15,180 nt of DNA from JALZAA01 sp046724435 (lineage in GTDB: Bacteria; Actinomycetota; Acidimicrobiia; IMCC26256; JACDBD01). A program made the position numbers and the translations under genes. Under the pieces are notes generated by a model. The model had not been told where the DNA came from, made no database searches, and was given only the letters and a program-made list of their open reading frames with translations. Position 1 is the stretch's first letter, and each line of letters opens with the position of its first letter. The DNA lies in assembly GCA_046724435.1 (NCBI GenBank), contig JBKOWN010000034.1, positions 1 to 15,180 of the forward strand. The letters are read 5' to 3'. Below, piece after piece: positions 6,936-12,577 of this stretch.

Positions 6936-7523
6936 TCACGCGCGGCCCCTGACCACGAACAGCGGGTCGTCGGGTGTCTCGATGCGCTCGTCGACGACGT
7001 CGAGAAAGCCGGCCCGCTCGAGATAGGTGCGCACCAGCGTCCGGTGCTCGTCGTCGTCGGCGGAGAGCCAGACCGCGACCGCCTTCGTCGGGAAGCAGCG
7101 GTTGGAGAACGAGACGACGAGCGGACCGCCGGGAACGAGTACCCGCAGGACTTCGGCGAACACCTGGAACGGGTGCACCAGATACTGCACGCTCACCGCG
7201 CACGCAGCCGCGCCGAACGCCGCGTCGGGGAACGGCAGGCGTGGCTCCCGGTTCAAGTCGTGGATGACCCAGTCGTCGAGCTGCGGGTTCGCGGACATCT
7301 CGTCGGCGTTCATGCCAAGCCCGATAACGCGGCCGAGACCGTCCGGCAGATGCGACCGCCACGACGACATCAGGTCGAGCACCGTACCCCCGGGCGTGAA
7401 GTGCTCGGCGTACACCCCGCGGAGCGACTCGATCGCGCCGGGTTCCAGGTGCACGACTTTCCGAGGAACCGAGTAGAAGCGGGCATCGTCGCCGGCGTCC
7501 ATCCGGGCGAACGGCTCGCTCAT
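6936..7523 (-). CDS. Class I SAM-dependent methyltransferase with unusual motif I
   Basis: A 195-residue Rossmann-type methyltransferase. Motif I reads VLDLMSSWRSHLP (48-60) in place of the usual DLGCG-type glycine loop. This variant is shared by a known but uncharacterised family also found in cyanobacteria and plants. Further marks are GLGMNADEMSANPQLDDWV (68-86, SAM-ribose strand), the FPDAAFGAAACAVSVQYL strand 4 (98-115) and VLVPGGPLVVSFSNRCFP (128-145). ATG 7523 is preceded by GGAG three bases upstream. The gene lies 72 bp downstream of the peroxiredoxin-like gene on the same strand and converges with the hydrolase gene (36 bp between stops). Substrate unknown. Confidence 0.9.
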   Translation of the reverse strand: MSEPFARMDAGDDARFYSVPRKVVHLEPGAIESLRGVYAEHFTPGGTVLDLMSSWRSHLPDGLGRVIGLGMNADEMSANPQLDDWVIHDLNREPRLPFPDAAFGAAACAVSVQYLVHPFQVFAEVLRVLVPGGPLVVSFSNRCFPTKAVAVWLSADDDEHRTLVRTYLERAGFLDVVDERIETPDDPLFVVRGRA

Positions 7524-7538
7524 CGCTCCATTGTCGCC

Positions 7539-7561
7539 GTCGCGAGCTCGGGCTCTGCGAC
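7539..7561 (-). terminator. Stable hairpin between the peroxiredoxin-like and methyltransferase genes
   Basis: GTCGC (7539-7543) pairs with GCGAC (7557-7561) and GAGC (7544-7547) with GCTC (7552-7555), leaving a TCGG loop and one bulged T at 7556: nine G/C-rich pairs in all. It lies about 35 bases beyond the peroxiredoxin-like stop and 15 bases before the methyltransferase start. It may terminate the former or shape the 5' leader of the latter; there is no U-tract. Confidence 0.4.
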
Positions 7562-7595
7562 CGGGCGCGCGGCCCGCGTCGCATGACCAGATCGG

Positions 7596-8138
7596 TCAGT
7601 CGGCGGCGGGAGTCGGGAGCGACGCCAACACGTCGTCGAGCGGCGCGTGGTCGGCACTGTGGTCGTCGAGGTGCTCGTAGCGGACCTGCGCGCCGGGACC
7701 GAGGACGAACGTCGCCCCGAGCTGGGTGACGCGCCGCCCCGCCTTGTGGATGCGGTGCCCGGCCGCGCGCGCCTGCTTGGCGCCGGCCCGGCTCCGCCGG
7801 TCCGTGAGCAGCCGGAAGAACCCGAGGCGGCGGACCGACGCCGCCCGGGCGGCTCGGGCATCGTCGTCCACGAGCACGGGGAACGGGATGTCTTCGTCGG
7901 CGACGAACGCCGCTGCGTGGCGCACGCTTCCGGTGCCGACGGCCACGACGTCAGCGCCCCGCCGCCGGATGTCCTCGTAGCTGCCCCGCAACTGCGAGGC
8001 GTGCTCGCGGCAGAGGAGTCAGCCGAAGTGGCGCAGGAACACCAGGATCACCGGCCGCTCGGCCCAGAAGTCGCCCAGGCGCCTCGGCTGTCCCGTCGAG
8101 TCGGGAAGCTCCAGGTCAGCCAGCTTCGGGAGATCCAC
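7596..8138 (-). CDS. SelL-related peroxiredoxin-like redox protein with in-frame UGA (predicted selenocysteine)
   Basis: A predicted 180-residue thioredoxin-fold protein of the AhpC-TSA_2/PRXL2 (SelL-related) family, likely a thiol or selenol oxidoreductase. From GTG 8138 the frame reads MDLPKLADLELPDSTG, then VILVFLRHFG, then TGA at 8021-8019 (codon 40), then LLCREHASQLRGSYEDI. Family members have Cys (or Sec) exactly where the TGA stands, giving a U40-x-x-C43 active site. After the TGA the family pattern continues: ADVVAVGTGS, FVADEDIPFPVLVDDD, a basic QARAAGHRIHKAGRR stretch, QLGATFVLGPG and HAPLDDVLASL. An in-frame TAG at 8150-8148 limits the start; GTG 8138 is the only good start candidate. 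Other genes here use TGA as a true stop, so the code is not altered genome-wide. Alternatives are a TGC-to-TGA nonsense mutation or a sequencing error. A SECIS-like hairpin follows the TGA. Confidence 0.82.
7983..8000 (-). promoter_or_regulatory. Candidate bacterial SECIS hairpin
   Basis: In the mRNA, GCCUCGC (+19 to +25 after the UGA) pairs with GCGGGGC (+30 to +36; one U-G pair), closing an AGUU loop at +26 to +29. Published bacterial SECIS models ask for an apical loop about 16-37 nt from the UGA with a G in its first two bases; the G of AGUU meets this. A competing fold pairs CUGCC with GGCAG (+6 to +10, +34 to +38) and GCGAG with CUCGC (+11 to +15, +21 to +25). Confidence 0.5.
8019..8021 (-). 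other. In-frame TGA at the catalytic cysteine position (predicted Sec codon)
   Basis: Codon 40 of the peroxiredoxin-like frame. It is flanked by RHFG and LLCREHA, which in homologues bracket the first Cys of the CxxC active site. One base change from a Cys codon (TGC or TGT). Confidence 0.8.
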
Positions 8139-8165
8139 GACCGCACCCTATGGGAGAATGGGGTC

Positions 8166-8738
8166 ATGACGCAGACACACATGCAGACGGGAACGAAGAG
8201 CTTCCGCCGGATGGACGAGTCCACCGCCGAGCAGTGGGCGGTCATCGGCACCGAGTCGTTCAAGAACCAGGGTCGGGTCGCCGACCGCGTGCTGGGCATG
8301 CTCGAGTCGCTGGCTGACATCACCGACGGCTTCGCCGTCGACCAGCTCACGCACTGCCTGCAGACGGCGACGCGCGCCGAGCGCGCCGGCGCCGACGACG
8401 AGGTTGTGATCGCCAGCCTCTGCCACGACATCGGCAAGGCGGTCAGCGTGCCCAACCATCCCCGGATTGCAGCCGAGATCCTCAGACCGTACGTCCGCGA
8501 CGACGTGTACTGGATGATCCTCGTGCACCAGGACTTCCAGGGCCGGCACTACTACCACCACTTCGGCGGCGACCCGAACGCGCGCGACCAGTACGAGGGG
8601 CAGCCCGCGTACGAGCTCGCCGAGCGCTTTGCCGACGAATGGGACCAGGCCGCGTTCGATCCCGACTACGACACACTGCCGCTCGAGCATTTCGAGCCGC
8701 GCCTGCGCGAGCTGTTCGCCACGCCGAAGACGCTGTAG
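8166..8738 (+). CDS. HD-domain protein, PhnZ/MIOX-like putative diiron oxygenase
   Basis: A 190-residue HD-fold protein. Metal-ligand candidates are in the order expected for the mixed-valent diiron oxygenase branch: His63 (LTHCLQTATRA), His87-Asp88 (CHDIGK), His98 (NHPRIAAEIL), His121 (ILVHQDFQG), and an Asp in WDQAAFDPDYDTL (160-171). The aromatic/His run GRHYYHHFGGD and the terminal LPLEHFEPRLRELF match proteins related to PhnZ and TmpB, which cleave C-P bonds of hydroxylated aminophosphonates, and more distantly inositol oxygenase. A simple phosphohydrolase role is the alternative. The first 30 residues are Gln/Thr-rich and not conserved-looking; start ATG 8166 has GGAG nine bases upstream. 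It diverges from the selenoprotein candidate with 27 bp between starts. No phosphonate genes are nearby, so the substrate is open. Confidence 0.88.
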   Translation: MTQTHMQTGTKSFRRMDESTAEQWAVIGTESFKNQGRVADRVLGMLESLADITDGFAVDQLTHCLQTATRAERAGADDEVVIASLCHDIGKAVSVPNHPRIAAEILRPYVRDDVYWMILVHQDFQGRHYYHHFGGDPNARDQYEGQPAYELAERFADEWDQAAFDPDYDTLPLEHFEPRLRELFATPKTL

Positions 8739-8753
8739 TTCGGCTGCGCCCGC

Positions 8754-10010
8754 TTACGCGATCACGCCGAGGCGACGAGCGCTTGCAATCGCGCCGTCGC
8801 GCACCTCGTTTTCGTCACCGATCTCGCTGCCGCGCATGAGCACCCGTCCGGCGACGACGGTCGTGTCGACCACCGAGCCCGCGGCGGCGTAGACGAGGTT
8901 GGCGGTGAGGTCGCCCGGTGTGAGCTCGGGGGCGTCGCTCCGTACGAGCAGGAAGTCGGCCGGCTCCTCCACCCCGAGACGGGCCGACTGGCCGAGGGCC
9001 GGCGCCCGCTGGCCCGTTGCGACCGCCCACGCTTCGGTCGCCGGCATTGCGGCCGGGTTCCGCTCGACGTGCTTCTGCACGAGCGCGAGGTGCTTCATGT
9101 CCTGGAACAAGTCGAGTGAGTTATTGGACGACGCGCCGTCCGTGCCGAGGCCCACGGGGATCCCGTGGGCGCGCGCCTTGGCGTATGAAAACACGCGCCC
9201 GACTGCGAGCTTCAGGTTCGAAACGGGATTGGTGACGATCGTCGAGCCGCGCGCCCCGACCAACTCGAGCTCGTCGTCGTCGAGCCACACGCCGTGCGCG
9301 AGGTGCGTCCTCGGTGTCAGCAGTCCGATCCGGTCGAGATATGGCGCAGGCCGGACACCGTGCGCGGTCAGACAATCGTGAATCTCGCCTTCGGTCTCCG
9401 AGAGGTGGATGTGCACCCGCAAGTCGCGCTCCGACGACATTTCGGCGATCCAGTGCAGTGATTTCTCGCTGACCAGGTAGATGGAGTGCGGCCCGAGCGT
9501 GGGGGTGACGCGGGGGCCGGCGTCGGCGAGGGCGTCGAGGGATCGCTCGGCGGCGGCGCGCAAGGCGTCCGACTTGCCGGCGTCGAGGCCGTCGACGAGC
9601 GGGAGCGCGACGGACGCGCGGATGCCGGCGTCCTGCACGGCACGGGCGACCGCTTCGGGCTGCCAGTACATATCCCAGAACCGCACGGTCCCCGACCGGA
9701 TCATCTCGACGCACGCGAGGCGCGTCCCCCAGTACACGTCGTCCGCGGTGAGCTTCGCCTCGACGGGAAAGATCTTGTCCTGCAGCCATTGCATGAGCGG
9801 CAGGTCCCCGCCGTAGCCGCGCATGAGCGTCATAGCGGCGTGGGTATGGCCGTTGACCAGCCCGGGGACGACCGCCATCCCGGCGGCGTCGATCACCTCA
9901 TCGCCGCTCTCGGGCTCGACACCGGAACCGATGGCGGTGATGCGGTCGTCCTCGACGCGCAATCCGATCGCGTCGCCGTCGAGCGCTGCATTTCGTACGG
10001 CGAGGCTCAC
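8754..10010 (-). CDS. mtaD: 5'-methylthioadenosine/S-adenosylhomocysteine deaminase family amidohydrolase
   Basis: A 418-residue amidohydrolase expected to deaminate MTA, SAH or adenosine to the inosyl product in the cytosol. The metal site of the MtaD/TM0936 type is complete: His55 and His57 (VNGHTHAAMT), His202 and Glu205 (IHLSETE), and Asp291 (LGTDGASSNN); His236/His239 (THLAHG) are also present. N- and C-terminal beta-sandwich strands (AVRNAALDGDAIGLRVEDDR, VDTTVVAGRVLMRG) frame the barrel. The family often reads DMYF after the GT.. strand; here it is FWDMYW. GTG 10010 overlaps the phosphorylase stop by four bases (GTGA), so the pair is translationally coupled. The end faces the HD gene with only 15 bp between stops. 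A different 6-amino-purine or guanine-type substrate cannot be excluded. Confidence 0.92.
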   Translation of the reverse strand: MSLAVRNAALDGDAIGLRVEDDRITAIGSGVEPESGDEVIDAAGMAVVPGLVNGHTHAAMTLMRGYGGDLPLMQWLQDKIFPVEAKLTADDVYWGTRLACVEMIRSGTVRFWDMYWQPEAVARAVQDAGIRASVALPLVDGLDAGKSDALRAAAERSLDALADAGPRVTPTLGPHSIYLVSEKSLHWIAEMSSERDLRVHIHLSETEGEIHDCLTAHGVRPAPYLDRIGLLTPRTHLAHGVWLDDDELELVGARGSTIVTNPVSNLKLAVGRVFSYAKARAHGIPVGLGTDGASSNNSLDLFQDMKHLALVQKHVERNPAAMPATEAWAVATGQRAPALGQSARLGVEEPADFLLVRSDAPELTPGDLTANLVYAAAGSVVDTTVVAGRVLMRGSEIGDENEVRDGAIASARRLGVIA

Positions 10011-10729
10011 GCGCTACCTGCCTCCGTGCCCAGCGCCGGAAGCGCCGCGTCGAGCGCGCCTACCAGTCGGGACCGGTTCGCGGCGGCGCCGGCTCGAAAC
10101 TCCTCCATGGTGAGGGGCCCATCGCCGACGCCGTTGGCAAGGTTGTCGACGACGCAGATGCTCGCATAGGCGAGGCCGAGCTCGCGGGCAAGGACGCACT
10201 CACTCGCGATCGTCATGCCCACGACGTCGGCGTGTCCGGCGATGAGCCCGATCTCGGCCCGGGTCTCGAACCGCGGCCCGATCGCCTGCCAGTAGACGCC
10301 ACCGTCGTGGAGAGGGACGTCCGTCTCGGCGCCCCAACAATCGGTGACCGTGCGACGCCAGACCGGGTCGAAGCCGGGCGACTGGTGCCCTTCGTCGCCC
10401 TCGGAGAACGCAATCCCGAGCTGGAGCGCGATGAAGTCGTCGGGGGCGACGAACGTGCCGACCGGAAGGTCGCGTCGGAGGCTGCCAACGGACGCCACGC
10501 CGAGGATGCGATCACACCCGACGTCGGCCAGCGCCCGCACGTGCGCGCGGTGGTTGATGAACGGCGCCGAGAGGAACTGGTCGAGACCGTGACGCTGGAT
10601 CACGACGTAGTTCCCGGCATCGAGCAGCGCTGCGGGACCGTAGATCGTATCGACGTCGACGCGGGACGCGTCCGCCGCGAACTCGGTCCCGAGGATGCCG
10701 TGCCCGCCGATGACGGCGACGCGCCCCAC
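10007..10729 (-). CDS. MTAP/PNP-family purine nucleoside phosphorylase
   Basis: A 240-residue nucleoside phosphorylase related to 5'-methylthioadenosine and 5'-methylthioinosine phosphorylases, cleaving a (methylthio)nucleoside with phosphate to base plus sugar-1-phosphate. Family marks: IGGHG at the N-terminus (7-11), RHG (46-48), FINHRAHV (57-64), VASVGSLRRDLPVG (78-91), GPRFETRAEI (151-160) and GMTIASECVLARELGLAYA (171-189). Two differences are notable. The phosphate-loop Thr of GGTG is His, and the base-binding segment VVDNLANG (193-200) differs from the TDYD of adenine-specific MTAP. A 6-oxopurine substrate is thus possible, which would suit the adjoining deaminase. GTG 10729 follows a GAGGA site that overlaps the previous gene's stop codon; gap to that gene 8 bp. 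Confidence 0.88.
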   Translation of the reverse strand: MGRVAVIGGHGILGTEFAADASRVDVDTIYGPAALLDAGNYVVIQRHGLDQFLSAPFINHRAHVRALADVGCDRILGVASVGSLRRDLPVGTFVAPDDFIALQLGIAFSEGDEGHQSPGFDPVWRRTVTDCWGAETDVPLHDGGVYWQAIGPRFETRAEIGLIAGHADVVGMTIASECVLARELGLAYASICVVDNLANGVGDGPLTMEEFRAGAAANRSRLVGALDAALPALGTEAGSA

Positions 10730-10737
10730 GGCGATCC

Positions 10738-11301
10738 TCAGATCGCCGTCGCCAGCGACGCCAGCGCCGAGATCAGCGCCTCTCGATCCGCGGGTGAGCC
10801 CTGGCCGTCGCGCAGGGTCGGCGGCAGCTCGAGCTGGATCCCTCCACCCCGCGTCCGATTCACCGGGTTGTCGAGGTGGACGCCCCGCAGTGTGGGCGGG
10901 ATCGCGTGCAGGTCGTCGACGAAACGATGCGACGGCACCGCTGCGCGCAATGCGTCCGCTGCACGCGCCGCCAGCAGCCGGTTCCGGCCGCCGATGAGGA
11001 CGACGTCCGAGTACCCGCGTCGCCCGTACCCATGGACTGAGACGACGAGCTCGACGTGCTCGAGGAACGAGCTCAATGCCGCGGAGAGGCTCGGGTCGAC
11101 GAGTGCGGACGGGATGTGCCAGCGCAGGTTCTCGGGCTGGCGCACGGCGTACACCGACGCGCCGGCCCGATCCGCCGCCTCGGTCGCCACCTCGGCCGTC
11201 CCCCGCTCGAGGCTGCCGCCGTGGATGGCGAGGAATCCGAAGCTGGAGCGCAGATGCCATTCCTCGACGACGCCCGGGTGCCGGAGGAGCTCGTCGAACA
11301 T
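10738..11301 (-). CDS. Poly-gamma-glutamate hydrolase family protein (DUF867-like)
   Basis: A 187-residue protein of the family that includes the phage gamma-polyglutamate hydrolase PghP, a zinc-dependent amidohydrolase. Visible marks: HPGVVEEWHLRSSFGFLAIHGGSLE region (8-32) with probable metal ligands His27 and Glu32; SVHGYGR with His90; VDDLHAIPPTLRGVH; DNPVNR; and GGGIQLELP with Glu158. No signal peptide, so a cytosolic role is more likely than degradation of extracellular polymer. ATG 11301 is chosen because the family-like sequence starts there; ATG 11337 would add twelve unrelated residues. It is the first gene of the operon leading to the phosphorylase and deaminase, which suggests a link to nucleoside or one-carbon salvage rather than to polyglutamate itself (inference). 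Real substrate unknown. Confidence 0.85.
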   Translation of the reverse strand: MFDELLRHPGVVEEWHLRSSFGFLAIHGGSLERGTAEVATEAADRAGASVYAVRQPENLRWHIPSALVDPSLSAALSSFLEHVELVVSVHGYGRRGYSDVVLIGGRNRLLAARAADALRAAVPSHRFVDDLHAIPPTLRGVHLDNPVNRTRGGGIQLELPPTLRDGQGSPADREALISALASLATAI

Positions 11302-11368
11302 CCTTCTACAGTGCCCGAAACCGCGACCGTCGCGCATCCAATGCCGCGGATCGCAAAGCCTCCGGTGT

Positions 11369-11374
11369 TACTTT
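11369..11374 (+). promoter_or_regulatory. Candidate -10 element for leaderless glucosaminidase transcript
   Basis: TACTTT matches TANNNT and ends eight bases before ATG 11383, with no clear Shine-Dalgarno between. This supports ATG 11383 over in-frame starts further upstream. Confidence 0.4.
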
Positions 11375-11382
11375 CCGCGCGG

Positions 11383-12543
11383 ATGTTGCAACACCGCCAC
11401 CGGCGATGCGCCGTGCGCGGGCTCGTGACCGTCGCGATCGGGCTCGTGTCCGCGACGGCCGGGCTGGCGGTCGATGCCGCTCCCGCGACCGGCCAGGAAG
11501 ATCCGGGTGTCGTCCAGGCCCGGGAGAAGTTGCAGAAGACCCAGGAGGACGCGAACGCCGCCCATGACCGCTACCAGAAGGCGCTCGACGACCAAACGCA
11601 GGTGCAAAGCCAGATCACCGCACTCGAGCAGGCGATCCCGGACATGCGCGCCAAGGAGGCCGAGCTGCGCTCGCAGCTGTCGATCCGCGCGGCCGCCCTG
11701 TACAAGAACACGGATCCGAGCGCCGGCCTCGAGGTCCTCGCCAGCAAGAGCCGAATTCAAGCGGGCCGCAGGACGAAGCTCACCGAGGCCGCGGACGCCT
11801 TCGACGACGAGCGCGCTCGCGAGCTCCGCGACACGGCGCTCCGTCTCGAGCAGGCCCAGCGCGACCTGGAGGTCCAGAAGGCGCAGCTCGACGAGTTGCT
11901 GCCGCGCCTCGACCAGGAGAAGGCCGTGTTCGACCAGAAGGTGGCGGAGGCGAACCGTGCCCTCGAGGTGGCAGAGGAGATCGGCGCGCTGCGGGCGCTG
12001 GGCGAGCCGGTGATGGGCCCGACCGTGCTGTCCGCTTCGGAGATGGCGGCGTGGTACCGGTCGAGCGGCGCGTCACCGAGGCTCTCGGACGGCATGTCGA
12101 TCGACGAGCTCGCGCAGATCTACGTCGAGGAAGGAACAGCCGAGAGCGTGCGCGGCGACTTTGCGTTCGCGCAGTCCTACGTCGAGACGGGCGGGTTCCG
12201 TGCCGGCGGGAGCGACAACAACTTCTCGGGTCTCGGCGCGTGCGATGGCTGCTCCGGAGAGACGCGGTTCCCGACCGCCCGCGATGGGATCCGCGCCCAG
12301 ATCCAGCACCTTCGCAACTACGCCGATCGCAGTTCGCACGCGTCCGACCTCAGCGATCCCCCGTCGTCGTTCTGGTACGGCGCAGACCCGGCGACGGCGG
12401 CGCGCAACTTCGACACGTTCTTCGCCAAGGGCTGGGCGCCGATCTGGCAGATGATGGGTCACGGTAACTGGGCCACCGACCCGAACTACGCGGCCAAGGT
12501 CACCGGCGTCTACAACCGCATGATCGATTCGCGTAACGGCTGA
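11383..12543 (+). CDS. Secreted coiled-coil glucosaminidase-domain cell-wall hydrolase
   Basis: A 386-residue exported protein likely to cut peptidoglycan glycan strands. Residues 1-37 form a signal peptide (basic HRHRR, hydrophobic core to about 34, cleavage near ATGQ). Residues about 42-205 are a charged, Gln/Lys/Glu-rich region with heptad-like spacing, forming a long coiled coil split near ALYKNTDPSAG, like the N-terminal domains of PcsB and NlpC/P60 hydrolases. Residues about 240-386 are a glucosaminidase domain (PF01832-like): FAFAQSYVETGGFR with candidate catalytic Glu268, NNFSGLGACDGCSG, FPTARDGIRAQIQHLRNYA, and the terminal NYAAKVTGVYNRM. Two cysteines (287 and 290) sit in the GLGACDGC segment. 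ATG 11383 is selected by the signal peptide and promoter. It diverges from the DUF867-like operon. Confidence 0.9.
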   Translation: MLQHRHRRCAVRGLVTVAIGLVSATAGLAVDAAPATGQEDPGVVQAREKLQKTQEDANAAHDRYQKALDDQTQVQSQITALEQAIPDMRAKEAELRSQLSIRAAALYKNTDPSAGLEVLASKSRIQAGRRTKLTEAADAFDDERARELRDTALRLEQAQRDLEVQKAQLDELLPRLDQEKAVFDQKVAEANRALEVAEEIGALRALGEPVMGPTVLSASEMAAWYRSSGASPRLSDGMSIDELAQIYVEEGTAESVRGDFAFAQSYVETGGFRAGGSDNNFSGLGACDGCSGETRFPTARDGIRAQIQHLRNYADRSSHASDLSDPPSSFWYGADPATAARNFDTFFAKGWAPIWQMMGHGNWATDPNYAAKVTGVYNRMIDSRNG

Positions 12544-12558
12544 CCCAGCAGCGCCCTC

Positions 12559-12577
12559 AGCCGGAACTCTTCTGGCT
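12559..12577. terminator. Possible bidirectional terminator hairpin
   Basis: AGCCGGAA (12559-12566) pairs with TTCTGGCT (12570-12577) around a 3-base loop, with one G-T pair. It fills the 33-bp gap between two convergent stop codons. No strong T-tract; assigned from position and symmetry. Confidence 0.42.

Noticed and set aside
6900..6946. Inverted repeat GCCGCGC / GCGCGGC at the hydrolase-methyltransferase junction
   Set aside because: The loop is 33 bases and the second arm lies inside the methyltransferase coding sequence; in such GC-rich DNA this is expected by chance.
7596..7991. Separate 131-residue protein starting at TTG 7991
   Set aside because: It would lack the active site and first strands of its own fold, and has no ribosome site; better explained as the part of the gene beyond the UGA.
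8019..8021. Genome-wide reassignment of UGA to an amino acid
   Set aside because: Many genes in the window, including the sigma-adjacent NuoF-like gene, exporter ATPase, phosphorylase and hydrolase, end at TGA exactly at the expected family C-terminus.
11056..11382. Upstream extension of the glucosaminidase frame
   Set aside because: Antisense to the DUF867-like gene, and would bury the clear signal peptide that starts at 11383.
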